From NCBI RefSeq assembly GCF_947494555.1, contig NZ_CANLVF010000001.1, forward strand, positions 496,001-560,000: DNA of 64,000 bases, read 5' to 3'. The position numbers were made by a program, and so were the translations under genes. Source of the stretch: an uncultured Roseibium sp. GTDB lineage: Bacteria; Pseudomonadota; Alphaproteobacteria; Rhizobiales; Stappiaceae. Shown here piece after piece: positions 34,344-43,156 of the stretch; within the stretch, counting starts at the first letter, position 1, and every line of letters starts with the position of its first letter. The notes beneath the pieces were generated by a model. The model searched no databases and had not been told where the DNA came from. It saw nothing but the letters and a program-made list of their open reading frames with translations.

Positions 34344-35300
34344 TTACTGCTGCTCGGGTGTCAGCTCGTAACCCGCTTCCTGGTAATAGCGGATTGCGCC
34401 AGGATGGATCTTACCCGTGATGTTGCTCATGAGGCCCTTGTCGACACCATTCCACCAGGGTGCTGCGTCGCCCATTGCAGCTTTCTGTTCCCAATAGGTT
34501 TTGGTGAGTTCATAGGCCGCGTCGTCGCTCATTGCGGTGGTCGTAAAGGCGACGACCGGAAGCGATGTTGTCACGATATCTTCCGTCTGACCGGCGTAAG
34601 TCCCGCCAGGAATGACAAGCCGCGTGCGTTTGGTCTCGGCGATCTGATCATCATTAAGTGAGATAACCTTCACGCCCGTTGAGGCAGCGGCCTCAATCAC
34701 GTTGGGTGCCGGGAAAGATCCGGCTGTAACAAAACCGTCGATCTGTCCGTTCTTCAGTGCTGCGACCGCGTTGGAAAGCTCGACTTCCGCCAATTCAACC
34801 TTACCTTCCAGGCCAAACAGTTTGAGATATTTTTCACCCTCTCTTGCCCCGAACGAGCCCTTGCCCAACAAAATGGTCTTGCCTTCCATTCCGGCAAAAT
34901 CGGTAACACCGCTATCTTCCGACATCACAAAGTGCATCGTCAGCGAAGGGATCGGGAAAAGTGCTCTGATTTCATTGAATTTGGGGTCGGACTTTCCCTC
35001 GAACATCGCCTTGCCGCCCTGGGCGAGCTTGACCAGCACCGGCGGTGTCGTGAAAACATAGTCGCCGCCACGAGCTCTTGCTTCCATGACGTTTTGAACG
35101 GAGCCCTGGCTTTCTTCCACGGTGACGATGATGTCACCATCGGATCCGGCCTTCATGGCCTCTGCGATCTGAACCGCCATCTGATAGTAGGACGATGTCG
35201 ATTTGGCGGATTTGTAGGTGATGCGGGTTTCCGCTGCCGCGAGACCGGAACTGAGCCCGGCTGCTACCGCGAGGGCTAGTGTAAGGACAGTTCTTTTCAT
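34344..35300 (-). CDS. TAXI-family TRAP transporter solute-binding protein
   Basis: 318 residues from the ATG at 35300 (MKRTVLTLALAVAAG), the second of two adjacent ATGs after a GGGAGG site. Signal peptide to about AAA-ET. TAXI-type fold: TSSYYQMAVQIAEAMK, ESQGSVQNVMEARARGGDYVF, ALFPIPSLTMHFVM, GKGSFGAREGEKYLKLFGL and GQIDGFVTAGSFPAPNVIE. It captures the substrate in the periplasm for the fused permease. The substrate is unknown. Confidence 0.92.
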   Translation of the reverse strand: MKRTVLTLALAVAAGLSSGLAAAETRITYKSAKSTSSYYQMAVQIAEAMKAGSDGDIIVTVEESQGSVQNVMEARARGGDYVFTTPPVLVKLAQGGKAMFEGKSDPKFNEIRALFPIPSLTMHFVMSEDSGVTDFAGMEGKTILLGKGSFGAREGEKYLKLFGLEGKVELAEVELSNAVAALKNGQIDGFVTAGSFPAPNVIEAAASTGVKVISLNDDQIAETKRTRLVIPGGTYAGQTEDIVTTSLPVVAFTTTAMSDDAAYELTKTYWEQKAAMGDAAPWWNGVDKGLMSNITGKIHPGAIRYYQEAGYELTPEQQ

Positions 35301-35475
35301 CATTTCCTCCCTAAGATTTTGTTTGTCCGTCGACCTTTCGGCCATCCGGTATTTCGAAACTTGCCGCACAGGAACGGCGCGGCTTGAGAATCTTTGTAGG
35401 CGGCAGTGGGAGCCGCATCAAGGGAAGACTGGTTGCGGGATCAGAAAGCTGTCGGGCGAAACAGCTGCAGCCATG

Positions 35476-36054
35476 TCAGGCGAGCTCGCGGCGGCTCCAG
35501 TGTTTGCGGCACAGGGATACGTAGGTTTCGTTGCCGCCGATGACGACCTGATCACCTTCTTCCAGAATACGCCCGTTGGCGTCGAGACGGGCGACCATGG
35601 TGGCCTTGCGGCCGCACCAGCAGATCGTCTTGATTTCTTTCAGGTTGTCGGCGACTGCAAGCAGAGTGGCACTGCCGGGAAAGAGCTTTCCCTGAAAGTC
35701 GGTTCGCAAGCCGAAGCACATCACCGGGATACGCAACTGGTCGGCGACGTTCGCCAGTTGCCAGGCCTGTTCCTCGGTGAGGAACTGGGCCTCGTCGACC
35801 AGTACCGCATCGACTGGTGTCTGTTCGTGCGCGGATTTTATGTGATCGAAGACATTGTCTTCAGCGGTGAAGATATCGGCATCGGCGGCCAACCCGATCC
35901 GGGATGCGATCCGGCCCTTGCCGCCCCTATCGTCGAACGCGGCGATGAGCAAAAGCGCATTCATTCCACGTTCCTGGTAGTTATAGGCCGCCTGCAAAAG
36001 CACAGTCGACTTGCCGGCATTCATTGAGGAGTAGTTGAAATAGAGTTTGGCCAT
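35476..36054 (-). CDS. tdk: Thymidine kinase
   Basis: 192 residues, the normal length. P-loop [20 protein letters not shown], Walker [37 protein letters not shown], and Cys residues in [10 protein letters not shown] plus CRKH near the C-terminus, which bind zinc. YVSLCRKHW closes the substrate lasso region. It phosphorylates thymidine for salvage. A 175-base gap separates it from the TRAP unit. Confidence 0.96.
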   Translation of the reverse strand: MAKLYFNYSSMNAGKSTVLLQAAYNYQERGMNALLLIAAFDDRGGKGRIASRIGLAADADIFTAEDNVFDHIKSAHEQTPVDAVLVDEAQFLTEEQAWQLANVADQLRIPVMCFGLRTDFQGKLFPGSATLLAVADNLKEIKTICWCGRKATMVARLDANGRILEEGDQVVIGGNETYVSLCRKHWSRRELA

Positions 36055-36148
36055 TCTGACAGTCGAAGAATCGGTGTTTGATTGCGAGCAGTTTTTCGAA
36101 TAGCAGCGCCGGGCTCAAACACTTTTGAAGCTAAGTCACAGGCAATAC

Positions 36149-37258
36149 TCAATTCCCTGTCTGAACAGGCAGCTGAAGATCGACGATCAGAGGCAAATGA
36201 TCCGAACCTATGTCCGACCCAGTCCTGACATCGAGGATCCTGATGTCATCGGAAACCGCAAACTGATCAACGGGGGAACCGAGGATCCAGTGGAGACGGT
36301 AGTCGAAGAAAAAGCGCGTCGTCCTCGGCCATCCACCGGGATATGCTGTTTTGAGATCGTTTTCTGCAAGCGTTCGCTGGAAGCGCGCCGACCACGGAGC
36401 ACTGTTCCAGTCGCCGATCACCAGCAGCGGATCGTTGCCGCCGTTCTTCAAATTTTGAATGATCCCATCCGCTTCATCGAAGTACCGTCTTTTGTTGAGC
36501 CAGCGGACGTGATTCCGGGGGCTGTCAGGGTGGACCGCAAGAAGATTGAGTGGTTTGGCACCGGTGTCCAGCTGAACCTGCAGCAGTTCCCGGTCCGGGT
36601 CGTGAATAACGCTTGCAGTATCGTGGAGTTCGCCTGGGACGATTGTCGAACGCTCCATTTTTACGGGGAACCTCGAATAGACGACGAGGCTCTCGGAAGC
36701 TCCGACTTCGACGTGATCCGGGTAACCGTCTTCGCCGAGCCCCCCGACCGGGCGCCCCAACCGCTCCCATCGGCGCACCTGCAGTCCCCACAGGGCTTCC
36801 TGGATCACGATAATGTCGGGCTGCTCCTTTTCGAGAAAGCTGGTCAACCGTCTGTCGCCAAGAAACATACGTTCGATATTGATCGAAGCGACCTTGATCG
36901 TTTTGGCGCCGGTTACAGGCGTCCCGATCGCCGCCGTGTTCTCCAGCGTCCGGGCGGCCGTCAGACCGGCAAGCGAAAGAAAGGCTAACAGTGCGAAGAA
37001 CCAGGATCTCCTGTAGATCAGGCGCAGCCTGTGCGGCATCAGAAGACCGAGCGCTCCGGCAAGGCAGCCAAGTAGACCTGCGACAAGGAACTGCCGCAAA
37101 AAGAAGCTCATGTTGTCGGTGAACCAAAAGTCCGGCGCAATGAAAGCCGAGATGCCGAGAGCGCAGAACACCAAAGCACCCAGCGATCCGCACCAGCACA
37201 CAAGCGAGGCAAGCGTTGGAAAAAGTTGCCGGATTGGACGGGTGACAAAAGCGAACAT
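36149..37258 (-). CDS. Membrane-anchored endonuclease/exonuclease/phosphatase family protein
   Basis: 369 residues from the ATG at 37258 (MFAFVTRPIRQLFP). Three N-terminal helices (about 10-100) anchor it, and the catalytic domain (105-369) probably faces the periplasm. EEP motifs: IKVASINIERMF (Asn), DIIVIQEALWGL (Glu), LNLLAVHPDSPRN (His), VIGDWNSAPWS and the terminal GSDHLPLIVDLQL. The family includes nucleases, phosphodiesterases and sphingomyelinases; the substrate cannot be told. It lies 90 bases after uvrC. Confidence 0.85.
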   Translation of the reverse strand: MFAFVTRPIRQLFPTLASLVCWCGSLGALVFCALGISAFIAPDFWFTDNMSFFLRQFLVAGLLGCLAGALGLLMPHRLRLIYRRSWFFALLAFLSLAGLTAARTLENTAAIGTPVTGAKTIKVASINIERMFLGDRRLTSFLEKEQPDIIVIQEALWGLQVRRWERLGRPVGGLGEDGYPDHVEVGASESLVVYSRFPVKMERSTIVPGELHDTASVIHDPDRELLQVQLDTGAKPLNLLAVHPDSPRNHVRWLNKRRYFDEADGIIQNLKNGGNDPLLVIGDWNSAPWSARFQRTLAENDLKTAYPGGWPRTTRFFFDYRLHWILGSPVDQFAVSDDIRILDVRTGSDIGSDHLPLIVDLQLPVQTGN

Positions 37259-37348
37259 GCAACAATTCAGGTAAGAGCTAGTGCACCTGCCATAGCATAG
37301 ATTTTCCAAGCCGTGTGGAGCTGAAACCGATCTTGTCCGCCACGCGCG

Positions 37349-39331
37349 CTATTCATGAAAATGATCGTAAACCAGTTTCGCGATGGCTTCCGAGATCCCG
37401 GGGACCGCTGCCAGATCTTCAACGCCTGCCTTGGAAACGGCTTTTGCGGTTCCGAAGTGGCGTAGGAGCGCCTTTTTGCGTGTCGGACCGACCCCCGCGA
37501 TTTCGTCCAGCGGGTTCTTGACGATGTCTTTCTTGCGCCGCGCCCTGTGGCTGCCGATTGCGAATCTGTGGGCCTCGTCGCGCAGACGCTGAACGAAATA
37601 AAGCACCGGATCGCGCTCCGGCAGCATGAAGGACTGCCTTCCGGGGATAAAGAACTTCTCACGTCCCGCATCCCGGTCAGGACCCTTCGCGATTCCAACC
37701 AGCGGCACATCGGTTATGCCGAGTGTTTCAAGCGTTTCTCTTGCTGCTGTGAGTTGGCCCTGTCCGCCGTCGATCAGAACGAGATCCGGCCAGGCAGGCA
37801 TGTCGGAAGATACGGCCGTGGACGTATCTTCGTCTGCACTGACTTCTGCATCCGCCTGCTCTTCGGCAACCGCCCCGGGTTTTACGTCGCGTGCATTTTC
37901 TTTCAAAAGGCGCGAGAAGCGCCGCGACAGTACTTCGCGCATCATGCCGTAGTCGTCGCCGGGGACGAGATCTTCCGACTTGATGTTGAACTTGCGGTAT
38001 TGGCCCTTTGCGAAGCCCTCAATTCCCGCAACGATCATGCCTCCTACAGCATTGGTGCCCATGATGTGGGAGTTGTCGTAGACCTCGATACGGCGTGGCA
38101 CCGCAGGCAAATCGAAGGCCTCTCCGACGCCTTTCAAGAGGCGGGCCTGGCTTGAGGTTTCGGCAAGACGGCGTCCGAGCGCTTCCCGCGCATTGGTCAG
38201 CGCGTGTTCGACCAGCTCTTTCTTTTCCCCGCGCTTCGGTACGCTTACGTCAACCTTGCGGCCGGTCCGCTCGCTCAGCGCTTCGGACAAAAGATCCTGT
38301 TCCGCCAGAGGATGCGTCAACAGGATCTGTTTCGGGGCGGGTTTGTCGTCATAAAACTGCGCAAGGAAACTTTCCAGAACTTCCGCCTCGTCCAGCGACT
38401 TGTCGGCTTTCGGAAAGTAAGCGCGGTTGCCCCAGTTCTGGCCGGTCCGGAAAAAGAAGACCTGGACACAGGTCTGACCGCCCTCCTGGTGTACGGCAAA
38501 TACGTCGGCTTCTTGCACGGATTGAGGGTTGATGCCCTGATGGGCCTGCACGTGCGACAAGGCCGACAATCTGTCCCGGTAAATGGCGGCGCGCTCAAAC
38601 TCCATGTCGGCTGATGCGGCCTCCATCTGCTGCGCAAGCTGTTTCTTGATCAGCTGGCTGCGTCCCGACAGGAAGGCCTTGGCTTCGGATACGAGGCCGC
38701 CATAATCCTTCGGATCGATTTCACCGGTGCACGGGCCCGCGCATCTCTTGATCTGATACTGGAGGCAGGGCCGCGTGCGATTTTCATAGTAGCTGTCCGA
38801 ACAGGTCCGGATCAGAAAGGCCTTCTGGAGAGCGTTGATCGTCCTGTCGACGGCACCTGCCGAGGCGAACGGACCGAAATATTCCCCTTTGCGTTTCCGC
38901 GCGCCGCGGTGCTTTACAATTGCCGGGGACTCGTGATCGCCGGTCACGAGTATGTACGGAAACGACTTGTCGTCTCTGAGCAGAACGTTGAAACGCGGTC
39001 GGAGGCGCTTGATCAGATTGGCTTCGAGCAGCAGCGCTTCCGGCTCTGTCTTCGTGACGACAAACTCCATTGCTGCCGTCGCCAGGATCATGCGCATGAT
39101 CCGGTTCGATTGGCCCTGGAGCCGGGTGTAGCTCGTGACCCGTTTCTTCAGGCTTCTGGCCTTGCCGACATAAAGGACCTCGCCGTTTTCATCCAACATC
39201 CGGTAAACGCCCGGGCCGTTGGGCAAACGCTTGACTTCGTTGGCGATAACGTCGACGCCCTTCGGCGCGGGCGTGGTTGTTTCCGCGCCGACGTCTTCAG
39301 CTGCTTTTCGGGAATCGGAGGGTTCCTGCAT
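37349..39331 (-). CDS. uvrC: Excinuclease ABC subunit UvrC
   Basis: 660 residues. GIY-YIG nuclease domain ([29 protein letters not shown], about 37-65), Cys-rich [25 protein letters not shown] (given as family landmark near 190), UVR domain (about 225-260), RNase H-like domain with [17 protein letters not shown] and [12 protein letters not shown], and C-terminal HhH pair ([20 protein letters not shown]). An acidic insert ([20 protein letters not shown]) interrupts the RNase H region. It makes both incisions in nucleotide excision repair. Confidence 0.97.
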   Translation of the reverse strand: MQEPSDSRKAAEDVGAETTTPAPKGVDVIANEVKRLPNGPGVYRMLDENGEVLYVGKARSLKKRVTSYTRLQGQSNRIMRMILATAAMEFVVTKTEPEALLLEANLIKRLRPRFNVLLRDDKSFPYILVTGDHESPAIVKHRGARKRKGEYFGPFASAGAVDRTINALQKAFLIRTCSDSYYENRTRPCLQYQIKRCAGPCTGEIDPKDYGGLVSEAKAFLSGRSQLIKKQLAQQMEAASADMEFERAAIYRDRLSALSHVQAHQGINPQSVQEADVFAVHQEGGQTCVQVFFFRTGQNWGNRAYFPKADKSLDEAEVLESFLAQFYDDKPAPKQILLTHPLAEQDLLSEALSERTGRKVDVSVPKRGEKKELVEHALTNAREALGRRLAETSSQARLLKGVGEAFDLPAVPRRIEVYDNSHIMGTNAVGGMIVAGIEGFAKGQYRKFNIKSEDLVPGDDYGMMREVLSRRFSRLLKENARDVKPGAVAEEQADAEVSADEDTSTAVSSDMPAWPDLVLIDGGQGQLTAARETLETLGITDVPLVGIAKGPDRDAGREKFFIPGRQSFMLPERDPVLYFVQRLRDEAHRFAIGSHRARRKKDIVKNPLDEIAGVGPTRKKALLRHFGTAKAVSKAGVEDLAAVPGISEAIAKLVYDHFHE

Positions 39332-39410
39332 GACAGGTATTTAAGCGCAATTGCCTGTTTGGGGAAGGGGCTCTCAAGAAGGCCTTCGTGGCATCGCGTT
39401 CAAGGAGCCG

Positions 39411-40424
39411 TCAGCTGACATTCCCGAGCAGGTAGACTGTGGAAATATAGAGACAATAGGCTGCGGTCATTGCCAGTCCCGAGATCTTGCCGAGGCAGAT
39501 CCGGCAGGCTGCAAGGATTGTCAGAAGGATCGCGCACGCGAGCATCACCCAGATGTCGAGTTTCAGGACCTCGGGCGGAACGTCAATCGGCACGACGACG
39601 GCCGTGATTCCGATAATCGCGAGCAGGTTGAAGATATTTGAACCGATGACGTTGCCGATGGCGACCGCGCCGTGCTGGCGGATTGCGGCCATAACCGTCG
39701 TCGCAAGTTCCGGGAGTGAGGTGCCGAGGGCAATGACGGTGAGGCCGATGACGGCTTCGCTTACACCCCAATGGGAGGCGATATCGGTTGCGCCGGTAAT
39801 GGTGAAATGCGCGCCAAGCGGGAGCCCGACCAGGCCGAGTGCAATATAGACAAGCGCGATCCAGACGGAATCGGGAACGTCCTCGACATCGTCCAGTGTA
39901 TCGTCGGTGTCGATTTCCGCGTCGGCGACCGCGGCACCTGCGGCCGATGCGGTAATTGCTTTTTGCGCATTGCGGTGGCGGCGTGCGGTGATCGTGGACG
40001 CGCCAAGAAAAATGGCAAGCAGCACCAGCAGCACCAGTCCGGCGTAGAGACCGATCGGCGTGAAGAAGCAAAGTCCGATGAATACAAAGGTGACGGCGAC
40101 CATGAACACCGCGTTGCGTGTTGCACCGTCTTCCCCGCAGGGCGTAGCCGCAATCAGCGCCGGCAGGCCGAGAACCAGAAGAACGTTGGCAATGTTGGAA
40201 CCGATGACATTACCGATCGCAATCCCGCCTGCATCTTCCAGGGCGGCCTTGAGCGAAATCACAAGCTCTGGCGCGGAAGTGCCGAATGCCACGATCGTGA
40301 GCCCGATCACCAGATTGGGAATTCCAAGCCGCTGCGCAACCCCAACAGAGCCCCTGACCAAGACATCGCCGGCAATAATCAGCACAACCAATCCGCCCGC
40401 GAGGCTAATATAGTCAAACAGCAT
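39411..40424 (-). CDS. Calcium/sodium antiporter (CaCA family, YrbG-like)
   Basis: 337 residues, ten helices in two homologous halves. The alpha repeats are GLTIVAFGTSAPELVISLKAA with GNVIGSNIANVLLVLGLPAL, and GLTVIALGTSLPELATTVMAA with GNVIGSNIFNLLAIIG. A hydrophilic acidic loop (about 155-180, DAEIDTDDTLDDVEDVPD) between the halves may bind Ca2+. It exchanges Ca2+ for Na+ or H+ across the inner membrane. Confidence 0.94.
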   Translation of the reverse strand: MLFDYISLAGGLVVLIIAGDVLVRGSVGVAQRLGIPNLVIGLTIVAFGTSAPELVISLKAALEDAGGIAIGNVIGSNIANVLLVLGLPALIAATPCGEDGATRNAVFMVAVTFVFIGLCFFTPIGLYAGLVLLVLLAIFLGASTITARRHRNAQKAITASAAGAAVADAEIDTDDTLDDVEDVPDSVWIALVYIALGLVGLPLGAHFTITGATDIASHWGVSEAVIGLTVIALGTSLPELATTVMAAIRQHGAVAIGNVIGSNIFNLLAIIGITAVVVPIDVPPEVLKLDIWVMLACAILLTILAACRICLGKISGLAMTAAYCLYISTVYLLGNVS

Positions 40425-40771
40425 CTATGAGTTCCGGTTCGGGTTTTTTGCGGTTTGCACGCACGAAGTTCGGGGGGAGCACGCAAATCAGTTGGGCGCC
40501 TTATACGCAATAGATTGGTACGGTGCTACCCGGGGACAAGCATCTTTGTTCGAAGGTTATTGCAAAATGCGATTCCCTTAACGGCAGGTTCACCTTGACA
40601 GAAAGTTGCCCCGTTTCGTCACCAAAACACCCAGATCTGACGCCTGATCCGCCACAAACGCTCCCCATATGTCCTAAACGGGGGAGTGAGGACGCGACTT
40701 AACCGTCGGTCCCGGCTGACCAAATACCTTGGCCAGCTCAGAATGAATATTGTGGATCTGGAGTATCATTC
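40425..40771. other. Long 5' region of the porin gene
   Basis: 347 bases between divergent genes with no coding frame. It holds the promoters of the antiporter and porin genes. TTGACA at 40596-40601 is a perfect -35 hexamer, but no matching -10 was found at 16-18 bases. A long untranslated leader for the porin is possible. Confidence 0.45.
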
Positions 40772-41440
40772 ATGAAACGTCTTATGCTTGCGGGCCTCGC
40801 AGTGACTGCCGCAACAGCAGGTGCCGCTCCGGTACTGGCTGCGGATTTGCCCCAGTCGCCGGCGCCGGCCTTCGAAGCCGTTCCGGCTCAGCAACAGAGC
40901 ATCGACTGGACCGGTCTTTATGTCGGTGGCAACCTCGGTTGGGCATTCGGCAACTTTGACAATCGTGCCGGAGGCACCAATCTCGACACGGACGCCAATG
41001 GTGTCGCAGGCGGTCTTTATACCGGCTATAACTTTCAGGTGACACCGAATGTTGTTCTCGGTGCGGAGGCGGACTTCACGCTGTCCGACCTGGAAGACAC
41101 CAAGTCTGCCGGCGGGCAGACAATCACGTCCAAATCGGACTGGAACTCCAACATCCGGGCACGGATCGGTTACAGCTTCGACCGGTATCTGGTTTACGGT
41201 GCCGGCGGTCTTGCTCTGGCAGACCTTGAGGTTTCCGGAAACGGCGATTCCGACAGCAAGACCGCGGTCGGCTGGACGCTCGGCGTTGGCGGCGAGGCAC
41301 TTGTCACCAACAATGTCACCGCGCGTCTCGACTATGCCTATCAGGATTTCGGAGACCAGGACTTCAATCTGAATGGAACTGGTGTGACGTCCGATTTCAG
41401 CAATCAACTTGTCCGCTTCGGTGTCGGCTACAAGTTCTGA
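40772..41440 (+). CDS. Outer-membrane beta-barrel porin, Omp25/Omp31-like
   Basis: 222 residues. Signal peptide ends at VLA-AD, followed by a Pro/Gln-rich linker and then the family opening DWTGLYVGGNLGWAFG. Alternating beta strands follow (YTGYNFQVTPNVVLGAEADF, IRARIGYSFDRYLVYGAGGLA, VTARLDYAYQDFGDQDF) and the chain ends in the outer-membrane assembly signal FGVGYKF. Similar proteins are abundant surface antigens in Brucella and Bartonella. The gene has its own terminator. Confidence 0.93.
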   Translation: MKRLMLAGLAVTAATAGAAPVLAADLPQSPAPAFEAVPAQQQSIDWTGLYVGGNLGWAFGNFDNRAGGTNLDTDANGVAGGLYTGYNFQVTPNVVLGAEADFTLSDLEDTKSAGGQTITSKSDWNSNIRARIGYSFDRYLVYGAGGLALADLEVSGNGDSDSKTAVGWTLGVGGEALVTNNVTARLDYAYQDFGDQDFNLNGTGVTSDFSNQLVRFGVGYKF

Positions 41441-41465
41441 CGTTTCACACGCGGCATTTCAAAAG

Positions 41466-41492
41466 ACCGGTCCCGAGAGGGGCCGGTTTTTT
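41466..41492 (+). terminator. Intrinsic terminator of the porin gene
   Basis: ACCGGTCCC-GAGA-GGGGCCGGT (one G-T pair) followed by a T run, 25 bases after the stop. Confidence 0.88.
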
Positions 41493-41621
41493 GTTACATG
41501 TGGATACAAGCTTTTCTGAAAATTGCCGCACATCCATGGTAAAACATGATGTTAGCGCTACATGCGGTGTCAAAAGCGGGCGCATTGGCATAGTTGCGCG
41601 ACAATGTGATTGGAGAGGTGA

Positions 41622-43124
41622 ATGCGGTTTTTGATGCGCGGACTGGTCGGTCTGGCATTGATGGCAATCATGATCGGTTTCGCCGGTTTCGGCGCCTACA
41701 GGTTTTACGGCGCGATGTCAGTGGAAGAAACCGCACGCCAGCGGCCTGCGCGCGAACGCAGCTATACAGTCAATGTTGCCGAGCTGATACCGCAATCGAT
41801 TGCGCCGGTGACAACGGCATACGGGCAGGTTGAAAGCTGGCGAACCCTGCAGCTCAGGGCAAGTTCGGAAGGCCGGCTCGTCGACGTTGCAAGCAAATTC
41901 CGGGACGGTGCAGCTGTTGCCGAAGGCGAGCTTCTCCTTCGGATCGATCCGGCGAATGCTGAGTTCCAGTATCTCGATGCAGAAGCGGCGCTGGCGGATG
42001 CGGAAGCGCAGAAAACCGAGGCAGAAGAAGCCGTCGTTGTTGCGGAACAGGAGCTGGTGGCGGCTCAACGCCAGTTGAGCCTGCGCCGTCAGGCGCTTGA
42101 GCGTCAACTGCAACTGAAAGACAAGGGCTACTCCACAGCGGTGCAGGTCGAGGGCGAAGAGCTTGCAGTCGCTTCACTCGAACAGGCCCTAAACAACCGG
42201 CTGCAATCCGTGATCACCGCGCGCAAACGCATTGAGCGGATGGATCTCAGTGTTCAGCGCGCCCAGCTTGCGCTTGAAGATGCCGAACGCGTTCTGGATG
42301 AGACGACACTCACTGCCCCGTTTTATGGTTATCTGGCCGAAGTTGACGCTACGCTCGGGCGCCGCGTCAGCCCTTCGGAAACGCTCGCCCTTCTCATCGA
42401 TCCGTCGGCGCTGGAGGTGAAGTTCGCGCTGTCTACAGCCGAGTTTTCAAGACTGCTGGATGCGAGTGGCAAGCTGATAAAGGCACCCGTTGCCGTTACG
42501 CTTCAGCTCGGTGGACGTTCCGTGGAAGTTCCGGGCCGCATCGACCGGGCTGCTGCGATCGTGAGCGAGGGGGAGGCCGGAAGAACGCTATTCGCGACGC
42601 TCGAGATTGAAACCGGAACGGTTCTGCGTCCAGGAGATTTTGTCAGGGTTGACGTGGAAGAACCGGAACTGTCCGAGATCGCGGTCGTCCCCGCAGCCGC
42701 GGTGACTGAAAACGGACGTCTTCTGATCGTTGCCGAAGGCGACCGCATTGACGAAATCACGGCACGTGTCCTCAGGCGTGTGGGCAATGATGTTTTGCTT
42801 GCCGATGTTCCCTTCGGCACTGACTACATCAGGGAGCGACTGCCGCAGCTCGGCAAGGGATTGAAGATCACGCCGCGCCGGAGCGATGGCGCCGGTGAAG
42901 AAGAGGCAGCGCCGCAGACCGCGCGTGCTCCTGACGCGGTTGCAGGACCCGCAAGCGATCTTGTTGCCCTTGAGCCCGAGCGGCGCGCGGCACTTATCGA
43001 ACAGCTGAACAGTTCCAATATGCCTGAAAACCGTAAAGCCCGACTTCTGGCGCTTTTGAACGAGCCGATGGTGCCGAAGGAACTGATCGAAAGGCTTGAA
43101 CAGCGGCAGGGCCGCAAGGGCTAA
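41622..43124 (+). CDS. RND efflux periplasmic adaptor (membrane fusion protein)
   Basis: 500 residues, preceded by GGAGAGG. One N-terminal membrane anchor (MRGLVGLALMAIMIGFAGFG), lipoyl half (LQLRASSEGRLVDVASKFRDGAAV), a coiled-coil hairpin (about 115-215, Glu/Gln/Ala-rich), the returning lipoyl half (TTLTAPFYGYLAEVDATLGRRVSP), beta barrel and membrane-proximal domain (VVPAAAVTENGRLLIVAEGD). The last 80 residues, after GLKITPRRSDG, form an unusual extension with ALIEQLNSSNMPENRKARLL. It links the pump at 43157 to an outer-membrane channel not encoded here. Confidence 0.93.
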   Translation: MRFLMRGLVGLALMAIMIGFAGFGAYRFYGAMSVEETARQRPARERSYTVNVAELIPQSIAPVTTAYGQVESWRTLQLRASSEGRLVDVASKFRDGAAVAEGELLLRIDPANAEFQYLDAEAALADAEAQKTEAEEAVVVAEQELVAAQRQLSLRRQALERQLQLKDKGYSTAVQVEGEELAVASLEQALNNRLQSVITARKRIERMDLSVQRAQLALEDAERVLDETTLTAPFYGYLAEVDATLGRRVSPSETLALLIDPSALEVKFALSTAEFSRLLDASGKLIKAPVAVTLQLGGRSVEVPGRIDRAAAIVSEGEAGRTLFATLEIETGTVLRPGDFVRVDVEEPELSEIAVVPAAAVTENGRLLIVAEGDRIDEITARVLRRVGNDVLLADVPFGTDYIRERLPQLGKGLKITPRRSDGAGEEEAAPQTARAPDAVAGPASDLVALEPERRAALIEQLNSSNMPENRKARLLALLNEPMVPKELIERLEQRQGRKG

Positions 43125-43156
43125 CCGACGCGCTACCTGGCAACTGGAGTGAAAGA

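Noticed and set aside
40596..40640. Porin promoter based on a perfect TTGACA
   Set aside because: No acceptable -10 hexamer at 16-18 bases downstream, so only mentioned, not called.
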